Positions 27,943 through 38,212 of a stretch of DNA of 64,000 nt are shown in pieces. Every line of letters starts with the position of its first letter. Within the stretch, counting starts at the first letter, position 1. This stretch comes from Saccharomyces mikatae IFO 1815 (taxonomy: Eukaryota > Ascomycota > Saccharomycetes > Saccharomycetales > Saccharomycetaceae), in assembly GCF_947241705.1 (NCBI RefSeq), contig NC_079259.1, forward strand, positions 62,001 to 126,000, in the 5' to 3' direction. The position numbers and the translations under genes are program-made. The notes beneath the pieces are model-generated. The model did not search any database. It was not told the DNA's origin and saw nothing but the letters and a program-made list of their open reading frames with translations.

Positions 27943-30006
27943 TTAAGCAGCTGCCATGTCTCCAGGTGAATTTTGGTCCCTACTTGAATTCGGTTGATTT
28001 GCAGCAACGTCCTCCTTAATATCCGGATCTGTTCTATTATGAAAGCTAAAAAATTCCCCTGTCCTTGAGGGCCCTGAATCAGATGTAATGAAATAAACAT
28101 TTGGTTCAGCTCCTTGAGCCTGGTTTGATACGTCTCCGTCCTTAGGTAAAATTGGATCGTTTGGAATTGACGAGTATGCTTGGTTATTTTGTTTAATGCT
28201 GCTTCCCAAAGTATTTATCTGGTAAGCAGAGAAGGATGGCGAAGATGAGAAGTCAGAATCAGTATCACAAAACACAACATCAGAGTTGTCGCTAACATTT
28301 TCAGCAGAGTCACCATCAGAAACCAGTCTCTCATCTCCGTTCACGATAGGGAAGGATTTCAACACAAATACAATTGAAATAAAGGAAGATAGGGATGGAA
28401 TAAGATAGAAACTCCAAGACAAGCGGTCAATAAGTATAGGTGTTATTAAACTGGTAAACCATTTGAAAAACCAATAAAAGTTTGAGAGCAGCAGTATTAC
28501 CGGAGCTTGTGATAAGTGGGGCAGGAGTTCAATGATCATAGTCCATCCTATAGAGTCCCAACTAATGAAGTGTGTGACAAGAAATACGAAAAACAGAATT
28601 GAAATATACTTCGTCGTATTCTTGGGAAGCCAGTCCATACATGATATGATGAACAAAAGTCCACACATCACAATTGAACCCAGTATCACGTTCGTTTTCT
28701 CTTTACGTTTCCGTAATATGAAAGGGTAATATGCTGATATCACGATAACGTAAATCAAAGCATTGAGTCCTGTTAAATAAATAGATTTTCTTTCTCCCCT
28801 TCCCATTTGTTGCAATATTAAAGGTGAGTAGTATAAGAAGACATCGACACCATTCAATCTTGTAAGCAACTGGAAACATATCAATATTTTTATTATTAAA
28901 GAAAAATCCTTCAAAATATAAGCGTAAGGATAGGTGTTCTTTTGAAGGTGTGACTTTAGTAGTATGTCTCTTTTGAGAGTTCTAAATTTCAACTGAGTTT
29001 GTTTTCCCTCGAAATCACAATCATCAAATATATTTGATGTTAAAACTAACGCCTCCACATCATTTTTCTTTTTTAAAAGCCAGGTTGGAGATTCTAATAT
29101 CAGGTAGAACGACATTAGATTCAGTACTATCCCGAAAAAAACATGTGTTGACAAAGGATATTTCCATGTAAGGTTCAAATATCTGAAAGCGCAATTAACC
29201 CAAATTCCGAATGAATATGCAATGACACTAGACACACACTGAATGGAAATAAATGTCTGTTTTCTTATATATGGAAGAGGAAACTCGAATTGATAAATTA
29301 CTGCCATAGCAAAGGCAAACCCCATACCTACTCCGAGTACAAACCTTCCCAATAGTAAACACCATTGATTTAGAGCTAGGACTTGAATAATAGCACCCCA
29401 AAAGTATATCATTGTGCTTATTTGAAGCATTTTTTTCCTGCTATAAGTCTCCAGGATGCCGGAGTATACAAACAAAGACGCCATGAAAGCACCCAAATTA
29501 ACAACACTCACAATATTGCCTAATGAAGAAGTCAGTGGGTAATGAAAATACTTCTGGAATGATAGCGTCACAACGTTACCAGATATGAGACCCTGGTCCA
29601 GACCTGATAATGACGAAACTAACACCACAAATAATATAAATGAAACTCGCAAGGTTCGACTGGAATGTCTTTTTTTCTTACTTCGTAGTTGCGAGATCTC
29701 AGCCTGTTGCAATAATTGGCGGTACGGATCGTCCATTGATAATCTAGGGGTATGTTCAGAGAGCGGCAAAACGACAGTAGCGTCGCTATCTCTGTATAGA
29801 GAACCACGACGTGAGCTATGAGCCGTAGTGTTATTTTCAAACCTGAATATGTCAGGGTTCTTGTGAGGCAATGAAGTGAGTGCCGTATCATTCTGTTTAC
29901 TGTTGAAATCCTGTGCCCGTTGATGTGCTCTATCGATATGCGCCGAGCTTTCAGCTTCTTGAGAAAGTGGTTTATTTGAACGTGACATGCTTAGTGGAGG
30001 TCTCAT
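27943..30006 (-). CDS. YDL199C: Putative sugar-porter family transporter, YDL199C
   Basis: This 687-residue protein belongs to the major facilitator superfamily, sugar-porter type. It has about 12 hydrophobic segments between residues 122 and 565 and long hydrophilic N- and C-terminal tails. Family marks include GLDQGLISGNVV in the first segment and GRFVLGVGMGFAFAM. The usual PESPRWL motif reads LESPTWLL, so the arginine is replaced by threonine at about residue 308. It matches YDL199C, whose substrate is unknown; loss of the conserved Arg and divergence from hexose carriers make sugar transport uncertain. It lies between MGT1 and GGC1, both on the same strand. Confidence 0.92.
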   Translation of the reverse strand: MRPPLSMSRSNKPLSQEAESSAHIDRAHQRAQDFNSKQNDTALTSLPHKNPDIFRFENNTTAHSSRRGSLYRDSDATVVLPLSEHTPRLSMDDPYRQLLQQAEISQLRSKKKRHSSRTLRVSFILFVVLVSSLSGLDQGLISGNVVTLSFQKYFHYPLTSSLGNIVSVVNLGAFMASLFVYSGILETYSRKKMLQISTMIYFWGAIIQVLALNQWCLLLGRFVLGVGMGFAFAMAVIYQFEFPLPYIRKQTFISIQCVSSVIAYSFGIWVNCAFRYLNLTWKYPLSTHVFFGIVLNLMSFYLILESPTWLLKKKNDVEALVLTSNIFDDCDFEGKQTQLKFRTLKRDILLKSHLQKNTYPYAYILKDFSLIIKILICFQLLTRLNGVDVFLYYSPLILQQMGRGERKSIYLTGLNALIYVIVISAYYPFILRKRKEKTNVILGSIVMCGLLFIISCMDWLPKNTTKYISILFFVFLVTHFISWDSIGWTMIIELLPHLSQAPVILLLSNFYWFFKWFTSLITPILIDRLSWSFYLIPSLSSFISIVFVLKSFPIVNGDERLVSDGDSAENVSDNSDVVFCDTDSDFSSSPSFSAYQINTLGSSIKQNNQAYSSIPNDPILPKDGDVSNQAQGAEPNVYFITSDSGPSRTGEFFSFHNRTDPDIKEDVAANQPNSSRDQNSPGDMAAA

Positions 30007-30289
30007 TTTCTTTGCACTGAGATGGAAAGAGCTTGTTCAATAGTATCAAGCTTTGCGTTTACCCTTATGCGTATTCTTTCTGTCCAAAACTGTGCCGACT
30101 AACCTTCTAAAATTATCCTTTTTTACCACGCGGCTGACCTATTACTTGGGCGCGGTAATATTGTTATTTTATTGGAAAAGTGGTTGATCAAAAAACAGAA
30201 AATAATACATAAAGTACAAACTATATTGTTATATACTTTTATATTCACAAGCTGAATGCCGGGAGAGGAAATAAATACGTTTATGAACT

Positions 30290-31192
30290 TTACTTGCTCA
30301 ATAGGTTGTCAAACCTAGGGATCAATGATTGAGCCAACGCAAACGAGAAGACCAGTTTTGGACCTGTAGTTAGTAATTTAGGTGTTAAACCCTTAAAGAA
30401 CGCAGTAATACCTTCGTTTTTTAAAGTGTTTTTGACGATTTTCAACCCGCTTTCAGGGTTATCAAAATTTTTATTTTGAATTCTGGTCTTGATGACATCT
30501 AATGGGGCAGAAACGATTAAAGAAGAGCAAGCACCGACAATGGAGGAGATGAAATTTTGAGACCAAGTAGCTTGAGAATAATCTTTTAAACCCAAGATAT
30601 ACTCTTTGGCAAATGCATTACCACCAAAAAGTGCGAAAGAACCGGGGGCATTTCTAGCAGCGGTCCAGCCCCAACCTCTGTATAAGTTAAACAGACCTTC
30701 GTCTTTCAAAATCTTGATAAAACCTCTACCTTTGAAAGCTTCAGGATTAGTCTGCCTCTTGATCTTCAACACGTCCAGCGGCAAAAGAACGATTTCACCA
30801 ATACCAATCAAAGAACCAGCAGCGGCAGATCTCATTGCCTTACCAGTCTTCTCTCCAAAAAGATTATCAAAATCCTTTTTGTAGTGCTTGTTTAAAAACT
30901 CGTTAGCAAAAGGTTGGCCACCATATTTATACACTCTTTGTAGAACTTTGTAAGATGCAGCGTAACCAAGACCTGGGAACAACGTAAATAAACGTTTACC
31001 CAAAGGTTCGCTGAAATGGTCACGAAAAATAACACGGTTCAGTTCATGATTGGAGGTTATTTTGGTGTGGTTAGACATCAGTCTTTTGGAGATGGTGTCC
31101 ACAGGATGGAAAACAGCAATTTCCATTATACCTGCAGAGGCAGATCCCAAAAGACGAGCCAATCCTGATTGCTTCTTATCGGTATGAGGCAT
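30290..31192 (-). CDS. GGC1: Mitochondrial GTP/GDP carrier
   Basis: This 300-residue mitochondrial carrier has three repeats of about 100 residues. Their signatures are HPVDTISKR (about residue 30), LPLDVLKIKR (about 140) and APLDVIKTRI (about 230), each of the P-x-D-x-x-K/R type. Ggc1/Yhm1 (YDL198C) exchanges GTP for GDP across the inner membrane and influences mitochondrial iron and DNA maintenance. Start, length and the opening MPHTDKKQSGLARLLGSASA fit S. cerevisiae. Confidence 0.97.
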   Translation of the reverse strand: MPHTDKKQSGLARLLGSASAGIMEIAVFHPVDTISKRLMSNHTKITSNHELNRVIFRDHFSEPLGKRLFTLFPGLGYAASYKVLQRVYKYGGQPFANEFLNKHYKKDFDNLFGEKTGKAMRSAAAGSLIGIGEIVLLPLDVLKIKRQTNPEAFKGRGFIKILKDEGLFNLYRGWGWTAARNAPGSFALFGGNAFAKEYILGLKDYSQATWSQNFISSIVGACSSLIVSAPLDVIKTRIQNKNFDNPESGLKIVKNTLKNEGITAFFKGLTPKLLTTGPKLVFSFALAQSLIPRFDNLLSK

Positions 31193-31536
31193 ATTTCCCT
31201 TCTTTCAATACTTTGAAATCTGCTTTGTTTGCTATATGTCAGGAGGTCAAATATAAACCACCAAAGGAGATATACGATTTATATATCTATATTGTCGCAC
31301 TGTAGGAATATGACAGAAAACCACAATGACTCACGAGTTTTTATTTTTCTCGAGCTTTATCAAGAACTGTGACCTTTCTTTGATTTTTCATTTTTTTTTT
31401 CGGCCAGTTGCGCCGGTACTAAATGCCATTGGATTAACATGATGGAGTGGTAGAGAGGATTCACGGTGGTATATTTATTATAAATCGTCTTTTATACAGA
31501 TGTATGTCGTGACGGCATTTGTCCTTGAATATTTAT
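31193..31536. other. ASF2-GGC1 intergenic region (GGC1 promoter)
   Basis: These 344 bases hold the promoter of GGC1 and the ASF2 3' end. A short T-run near 31388-31399 is the only visible landmark; no gene is seen. Confidence 0.4.
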
Positions 31537-33129
31537 TTATGTAGTTTCGGGGAAGAGGTTTGAATCCTTCAAGGTTTGCACTTCGGTGGAAGCTGGCGTG
31601 CCCACTGTGACAGGTTCCACTGTCTCTATTTTGGACGGATCAGTATTGTTCGCGTTTTCTTGCGGTTTGTCGTTTGAAGGAAGTTGATGATCGTCAACGA
31701 GCTGCTGTGGATCAGTGTAAGTACTTTTTATGGCTTTTGGCAGCGTTTTTAATGTCAGAGAATTTAAGTTGATAAGGTGCGGTGGTCGCAGTTTTGTAAA
31801 GTAAGGTGGTCTCGAAATGTGGTCAAGATTCAGTTTAGGGGCAACTGACACTGTGCCTTTTTCAGACCCTGAATTCCCGTCTGGAATTGCTGGTAAGAAC
31901 CGTTGGGGGTCGCTGTCTGCTTCCAGATGCCTCGACTGCAGCGGTAAGAACGAAACAGAATTTGGTGCATTTGCCATAGCGGGGACGTTCTCAGATGATT
32001 GGTCGTTGCGAAGTTTGTGCTGCTGAGACGGTGGCAGTCTTTGGACTAATGATTGTATGTAACTCTGGAGCAGTTTGATAGTGTTATTTTGTCTTTCTAA
32101 ATGCAAGTGAGCTGTTCGGCTTTTCTCATCGCTTATTTTCCTGTACAACCGTAGTTCTTGTAGCTCCCTTTCCTGAATGGATAACAAATCCTTCGAACCG
32201 TTCTCGTCAAAAGGGTCCACAAGGGTCACGTTGGTGAGCGCTTGTACTTGAGATTGGGTCCCCTTTTGCGGTTGTGCTTCTAATTGTAGGGACAATTCCG
32301 CTTGTAATGCTTCAATAGTCTCCTTCTGGTTGGCGATGCTTTTCTTGTACGATAACAACGTGCGATTGGTTTTTTCGACGAGCTCAGGAATACTCTTTAG
32401 ACAGTCATCCTTCGCTTTAGCTTCTTTTTTCAAGAGCTCTAGCGAATTGGTTGTCTGTATTAGTTGCATTTTCAAGTTATTCACTTTGATCTCGGAATTC
32501 TTTCTCACGTCCTTCAGCTCTTGCCTCACTTTAGCCAACTCTTTTGACGTTTCTTCCTCGAACAGTTTATCGTTAACTTTCAGTTCAAGCCCTTCGTAGT
32601 ACTTTTCGTAGAACATATGAATCTCATCCAATTTTGTATTCACTGTGCTCTGAATGTCATTGTAATCCTGCAGCTTGGCGCAAATTTCTTTCTTGAGATC
32701 AACAAGCAGACCCGATCCTTCATGGATGGGTTCTTCATCGCTAGAGGGCAACCGAAGGGGTTCTACCTTCTTTTTGGAAAAGCTTTTATATGCTTCTTTC
32801 AGCACATTGTTTTCATCCATGACACTTTTCATCTGTCCATATAAACTAGCTATCTTAATTTCATAACCCATGATCTCGCGGGACAGTACTTTGGTGCTAG
32901 ACACCAAAGCAGCTTCGTTCTCCTGGTAGTGGCTTACCAAGGACTGCAGGTCGTTGATTCTGCTTTTCTTTTTTTTCGAAGATGGCCTCTTTTGCACTCT
33001 GGGATTTGTAAAATCCTTCGTCACAGCCGCATATTCTTCATCTGTGTAGAACGATGAGCTAGACTCATGATCGCTACCATCAATTGCATTGCAAATGATG
33101 GAATCCAAGACACCACGGTTCTCTGACAT
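31537..33129 (-). CDS. ASF2: Anti-silencing coiled-coil protein
   Basis: This 530-residue, mostly hydrophilic protein has an extended coiled-coil region (about residues 55-360, rich in Leu, Lys, Glu and Gln) and a Ser/Pro/Thr-rich C-terminal third. It matches Asf2 (YDL197C), found because overexpression weakens silencing of telomeres and mating loci; its molecular role is poorly defined. A basic stretch SSKKKKSR near residue 53 could be a nuclear signal. The open frame reaches two codons further but begins GTG, so the ATG at 33129 is used. Confidence 0.9.
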   Translation of the reverse strand: MSENRGVLDSIICNAIDGSDHESSSSFYTDEEYAAVTKDFTNPRVQKRPSSKKKKSRINDLQSLVSHYQENEAALVSSTKVLSREIMGYEIKIASLYGQMKSVMDENNVLKEAYKSFSKKKVEPLRLPSSDEEPIHEGSGLLVDLKKEICAKLQDYNDIQSTVNTKLDEIHMFYEKYYEGLELKVNDKLFEEETSKELAKVRQELKDVRKNSEIKVNNLKMQLIQTTNSLELLKKEAKAKDDCLKSIPELVEKTNRTLLSYKKSIANQKETIEALQAELSLQLEAQPQKGTQSQVQALTNVTLVDPFDENGSKDLLSIQERELQELRLYRKISDEKSRTAHLHLERQNNTIKLLQSYIQSLVQRLPPSQQHKLRNDQSSENVPAMANAPNSVSFLPLQSRHLEADSDPQRFLPAIPDGNSGSEKGTVSVAPKLNLDHISRPPYFTKLRPPHLINLNSLTLKTLPKAIKSTYTDPQQLVDDHQLPSNDKPQENANNTDPSKIETVEPVTVGTPASTEVQTLKDSNLFPETT

Positions 33130-33847
33130 AAGCACTTAATCTAGGCCCCTTCCTTCCTCTTCTCCATCGAACAAAGCTGCGTGCAAACGTTCACCAGTAC
33201 TTATTTGTCTTTCTGATAGATCTGTCACTCACGCGTCGCGTCACACTTGGAAGAAATGTAACAGCGCTTTAACAGCTTGACAACGCTAGCTTTCCAGAAA
33301 ATCTTTTCTGCTGTTTTTTACACCAACACCTAACATCACAGAGTATCTGTGGACAATAGTATAAGCACTTAAATATCCGCAAGAAAAAAAAATATTACAC
33401 ATTAAGATATGGAGCACAACTATATACTTACATAGTTCACGAATAACTGTCTCCTTTGTTATCTTCTTACTTCCTCTTTTTTTTCGCAATTAATTGAAAT
33501 CTCCTATAGCTCACTACAAACCTGGCTTATCTTGCTACTAAATCACAATTTGTGTTTTTTTCATCTATTCCCTTGCATCCACTTTGGGCGCTACCCCTTC
33601 GGTGTTATTATCACCATGCACGACTCGTCCGCCCGAGAACGAAGACTGAAAAGAACAAACAAGTCGTGTCAGGTCCATTCCTCTATTCTTGTAGTCGAGT
33701 TCTTTTCTAGGCTTCAAGGACGAGATTCAGCACTATTTCACTACTGTAGGTGCAGAACATTAGGACAAGGCAAGCTTCTACGATAGACACTTTACCCACA
33801 CATATTACCCTTTGTTCCCGTTTGCTCTCCCTAATTGAACAATAAAG
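33130..33847. other. ASF2-SEC31 divergent promoter
   Basis: These 718 bases separate two divergent genes. A frame at 33532-33786 lacks an ATG start and corresponds to a region annotated as a dubious frame (YDL196W) in S. cerevisiae. I see no credible gene or named factor site. A TATATACTTA-like sequence on the plus strand near 33420 is too far from SEC31 to assign. Confidence 0.4.
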
Positions 33848-36800
33848 ATGGTCAAACTTGCTGAGTTTTCTCGAACAGCCACGTTTGCGTGGTCACATGA
33901 TAAAATTCCATTGTTGGTCTCTGGTACTGTCTCTGGTACCGTGGATGCCAATTTCTCCAGTGATTCGTCTCTCGAACTGTGGTCACTGCTGGCCTCTGAT
34001 TCAGAGAAGCCTATAGCTTCCTTGCAAGTGGATTCCAAATTTAACGATTTAGATTGGTCTCATAATAACAAGATTATTGCTGGTGCTCTGGATAACGGTA
34101 GTTTGGAACTTTATTCTACTAATGAAGTAAATGACGCTATTAGCTCCATGGCCAAGTTCAGCAACCATTCTTCCTCCGTGAAGACGGTAAAATTCAACGC
34201 AAAGCAAGACAACGTTCTTGCCTCCGGTGGCAACAATGGTGAAATTTTTATTTGGGACATGAATAAATGCACTGAATCGCCCGCCAATTACACACCATTG
34301 ACCCCGGGCCAATCGATGTCGTCTGTTGATGAGGTCAATTCCCTGGCGTGGAACCAATCTTTGGCCCATGTTTTTGCATCTGCCGGGTCGTCTAATTTTG
34401 CATCTATTTGGGATTTGAAGGCTAAGAAGGAGGTTATTCATCTATGTTACACTTCTCCTAACTCAGGTATCAAGCAACAATTGTCCGTTGTTGAATGGCA
34501 TCCAAAAAACTCTACAAGAGTGGCAACCGCTACTGGTAGTGATAACGACCCATCCATTCTTGTCTGGGATTTAAGAAATGCCAATACACCATTGCAGACT
34601 TTGAACCAAGGTCACCAGAAGGGCATCTTGTCTTTAGATTGGTGTCATCAGGATGAAAACCTATTATTGTCCAGCGGTAGAGATAACACCGTCTTGTTAT
34701 GGAACCCTGAATTAGCGGAACAATTATCCCAGTTTCCAACTCGTGGAAACTGGTGCTTCAAGACCAAGTTTGCACCAGAGGCACCCGATCTATTTGCCTG
34801 TGCATCTTTCGATAATAAGATTGAAGTACAGACATTGCAAAACCTTACAAACACTCTGGATGAACAAGAATCTGAAACCAAGCAACAAGAATCTGAAACT
34901 GATTTCTGGAATAATGTTTCTCGTGAGGAATCTAAGGAGAAACCAATTGTTTTCCATTTACAAGCACCATCTTGGTATGGAGAACCATCTCCAGCTGCTC
35001 ATTGGGCCTTTGGTGGTAAATTAGTTCAAATTACTCAGGACGGTAAAGGCGTTTCGATAACAAATCCAAAAGTTTCAGGTTTAGAGTCAAACACTACTTT
35101 GAGTGAAGCGTTGAAAAGTAAGGACTTCAAACCATTAATAAATCAAAGATTGGTTAAAGTCATTGATGAAGTCAACGAAGAGGATTGGAATTTATTAGAA
35201 AAGTTATCAATGGACGGCACTGACGAGTTTTTAAAAGAGGCTTTTGCATTTGACAACAATGAGTCTGATGCACAAGAGGATGTGGATAATGAGAAAGTGG
35301 ACGATGGAGAAGAATTTTTTCAACAAATTGAAACCAGTTTTCAACCCGAAGGCGCTTTCTCTTTGGCTGATAATGTCGAACAAACTATTTCCAAGAACTT
35401 AGTTTCTGGTAATATTAAGAGCGCAGTGAAAAACTCTCTAGAGAACAACTTACTAATGGAGGCTATGATGATTGCATTGGACTCAAATAACGAGAGATTA
35501 AAAGAAAGTGTCAAGAATGCCTACTTTGCAAAGTATGGATCCAAATCATCCTTGTCTAGAATATTGTACTCCGTTTCTAAGAAGGAAGTAGGCGATTTGG
35601 TTGATAACTTGGATGTCTCCCAGTGGAAATTTATCTCTAAAGCTATTCAAAACTTGTATCCAAATGATGTTGCCCTGAAGAACGAAATGTTGATCAAGTT
35701 GGGTGATAGATTAAAGAATAATGGACATAGACAAGATTCTTTGACCTTATACTTGGCAGCCGGATCGTTAGATAAAGTAGCATCGATTTGGTTAGCAGAG
35801 TTTCCAGATTTGGAAGATAAACTGAAAAAAGATAACAAAACTATTTATGAAGCTCATTCCGAATGTCTAACTGAGTTCATTGAAAGATTTACCGTTTTCT
35901 CCAGCTTCATCAATGGCAATTCGACCATTAATAATGAGCAACTAATTTCTAAGTTTTTGGAGTTTATCAATTTAACTACTTCCACAGGAAACTTCGAACT
36001 AGCCACTGAGTTCTTGAACAGTTTACCAAGTGACAATGAAGAAGTTAAGACGGAAAAATCACGTGTCTTGGTTGCTTCTGGTAAGTCATTATCCCCACAA
36101 AATCCAGTAACCGCAACAACGACAAGCAAGGCTAAGTATACAAACGCCAAGACTAATAAGAAGGTCCCAGTATTACCAACCCCTGGAATGCCTTCCACTA
36201 CGTCTATCCCTGGTGTGCACGCACCATTCTACGGCACAACTCCAGGCGCATCTACAGGCGCTTTACCTCCAAATTCGTACGCTCCAGCCGCTACTACTGG
36301 TGCTCCGGTCCATACGGAAGGTAAGTATGCACCATCTCAACCTTCAATGATGACACCTTTTGCCAACAAAACAAATAGTTTCACCAGATTGAATTCATTT
36401 GCTCCTCCACCTAACCCATATGCCACCGCTGCAACATCTGCTGCAACCGCATCTACTACCTCAATACCTCAAAGTGCTTTCGCTCCAATACAACCTGGTA
36501 TGCCTATTATGAGCGATTTTAACGCTCCATCTAGCTCCATTCCTTCACAACCACCAATCAGTGCTATATCGGGTCAAACGCCACACCTAAACCGTAAGGC
36601 CAATGATGGTTGGAATGACTTGCCTCTAAAGGTCAAAGAAAAACCATCTCGAGCCAAAGCTGTATCAGTTGCACCACCAAACATTCTATCGACACCAACG
36701 CCATTAAACAGTGTTCCTGCACATGCTGCTAATACTATGCCTCCTCCACCACTTTCAAGAGCTCCTTCTTCTGTGTCAATGGTATCACCACCTCCTCTAC

Positions 36801-37660
36801 ACAAGACTTCTAGAGTTCCATCTTTGGTTGCAACATCTGAGTCACCAAGGGCATCTATTTCAAATCCATATGCTCCTTCTCAATCAGCACAACAACCTCT
36901 AATGGGAACTTCTTCTATAACAAGCCAAACTTCAAACGCTCAAGCAGCTAATCCATATGCCCCCCCACCACAGCCAAGAGTAGCAACGCCATTGCTTGGG
37001 GCCATACCTCCAGCCCCTTTATCAAAGGCCTCTAACCCATATGCACCAACTGCAGCTACTCAACCTAATGGGTCCTCTTACGCCCCAACAAGTGCATATG
37101 CTAATACACATACTGTGACCTCTCCTCCACCTATCTCCAATAAGCTTCCAGCTGGACCACCACCAATCAGTATGAAGAAAAGAAGCAATAAATCAGCCAA
37201 TATAGATCAAAAGCCATCTCAAGCTGAATCCTATCCCCCAACACTTTCAAGTTCGGCCTCTCCATTGCAGACTTCTCAACCGCCAACATTGGCTTCTCAG
37301 TCCAATACCTCCACTGAAAATGTCAGTCGTGAAGTCCCCGCAGATCAACAACCCATTGTTGACTTCCTGAAAGGAGAATTAGCTCGCGTAACCCCATTGA
37401 CCCCAAAGGAATATTCCAAACAATTGAAGGATTGTGATAAGAGATTAAAAATTCTTTTCTATCATTTAGAAAAGCAAGATTTATTAACTCAACCAACACT
37501 TGATCGTTTACATGACCTGGTCGCACTAATGAAAGAAAAGAAATACAAGGAAGCTATGGCCATCCACGCCGATATTGCAACAAACCATGCTCAAGAAGGT
37601 GGTAACTGGTTAACAGGAGTAAAGAGGTTAATTGGCATAGCTGAAGCGACTTTGAATTAG
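33848..37660 (+). CDS. SEC31: COPII outer-coat subunit
   Basis: This 1,270-residue protein has the Sec31 layout. N-terminal WD40 repeats (about residues 1-335, with units such as SGGNNGEIFIWDM and ILVWDLRN) form a propeller. An alpha-solenoid (about 480-750) follows. A long Pro/Ser/Ala-rich stretch (about 765-1165) has repeated NPYAP motifs, and a conserved helical C-terminal domain closes the protein. Sec31 (YDL195W) assembles with Sec13 into the outer cage of ER-derived vesicles, and its proline-rich part stimulates Sar1 GTPase together with Sec23. Length is within a few residues of S. cerevisiae. Confidence 0.98.
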   Translation: MVKLAEFSRTATFAWSHDKIPLLVSGTVSGTVDANFSSDSSLELWSLLASDSEKPIASLQVDSKFNDLDWSHNNKIIAGALDNGSLELYSTNEVNDAISSMAKFSNHSSSVKTVKFNAKQDNVLASGGNNGEIFIWDMNKCTESPANYTPLTPGQSMSSVDEVNSLAWNQSLAHVFASAGSSNFASIWDLKAKKEVIHLCYTSPNSGIKQQLSVVEWHPKNSTRVATATGSDNDPSILVWDLRNANTPLQTLNQGHQKGILSLDWCHQDENLLLSSGRDNTVLLWNPELAEQLSQFPTRGNWCFKTKFAPEAPDLFACASFDNKIEVQTLQNLTNTLDEQESETKQQESETDFWNNVSREESKEKPIVFHLQAPSWYGEPSPAAHWAFGGKLVQITQDGKGVSITNPKVSGLESNTTLSEALKSKDFKPLINQRLVKVIDEVNEEDWNLLEKLSMDGTDEFLKEAFAFDNNESDAQEDVDNEKVDDGEEFFQQIETSFQPEGAFSLADNVEQTISKNLVSGNIKSAVKNSLENNLLMEAMMIALDSNNERLKESVKNAYFAKYGSKSSLSRILYSVSKKEVGDLVDNLDVSQWKFISKAIQNLYPNDVALKNEMLIKLGDRLKNNGHRQDSLTLYLAAGSLDKVASIWLAEFPDLEDKLKKDNKTIYEAHSECLTEFIERFTVFSSFINGNSTINNEQLISKFLEFINLTTSTGNFELATEFLNSLPSDNEEVKTEKSRVLVASGKSLSPQNPVTATTTSKAKYTNAKTNKKVPVLPTPGMPSTTSIPGVHAPFYGTTPGASTGALPPNSYAPAATTGAPVHTEGKYAPSQPSMMTPFANKTNSFTRLNSFAPPPNPYATAATSAATASTTSIPQSAFAPIQPGMPIMSDFNAPSSSIPSQPPISAISGQTPHLNRKANDGWNDLPLKVKEKPSRAKAVSVAPPNILSTPTPLNSVPAHAANTMPPPPLSRAPSSVSMVSPPPLHKTSRVPSLVATSESPRASISNPYAPSQSAQQPLMGTSSITSQTSNAQAANPYAPPPQPRVATPLLGAIPPAPLSKASNPYAPTAATQPNGSSYAPTSAYANTHTVTSPPPISNKLPAGPPPISMKKRSNKSANIDQKPSQAESYPPTLSSSASPLQTSQPPTLASQSNTSTENVSREVPADQQPIVDFLKGELARVTPLTPKEYSKQLKDCDKRLKILFYHLEKQDLLTQPTLDRLHDLVALMKEKKYKEAMAIHADIATNHAQEGGNWLTGVKRLIGIAEATLN

Positions 37661-38212
37661 ATTCAATGCTTAATTTTCAGTATGAAAACTGGACGTACTG
37701 GTTTTGTTTTTTATCTTTTTATGTCCTATAGTATTATATTTATATAATTATGTACTTATCTTTTTATGTTTAAACCTAATCAAGCTCACAATCAGATGCT
37801 GGCTTAACAGTACCTCTTAGAAACCAGCCAGTACTATATATCTTATTTACAGCCATTCTTTGATAATTTAATCATATGTAAACTTCGAGCGGCAAATCTC
37901 CGGGGAAATTTTAAACTTACCGCATCGCACCTTCCAAAGAACAAAAGGAGAAGAAAATGTCAATTGTCCTATAATCTGGGGAAATTCGGTCTACACTCAG
38001 GAAAACAAACAAACAGTCCTATCCTCAGCGTATTGCGTAGTTACTACTTACACATTAAGAGACCTTAGGGCGTATAACAAGCATTTTACAGCAGAAAATT
38101 AGGGAGAGTCTTTATCAGTTGGCCTCAGTCTTATAAACCGAACAGAAAAGTTTTGTTAAGGGCTTTTTGAACAGAAGGATATGCCTTTATTGGTATAGAG
38201 AAAGAGTTACAA
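37661..38212 (+). promoter_or_regulatory. SNF3 promoter with Mig1-type sites
   Basis: In this 552-base gap, ATAATCTGGGG at 37971-37981 is a perfect match to the Mig1 consensus (AT-box followed by SYGGGG). A second core CCGGGG with upstream AAATCT lies at 37900-37905. Glucose repression of SNF3 through Mig1 is established in S. cerevisiae. An exact 11-base match to the replication-origin consensus occurs at 37762-37772 but is weak evidence on its own. Confidence 0.65.

Noticed and set aside
33532-33786. 84-codon frame upstream of SEC31
   Set aside because: It starts with TTG, lies in the divergent promoter and corresponds to a region regarded as a dubious frame in S. cerevisiae.
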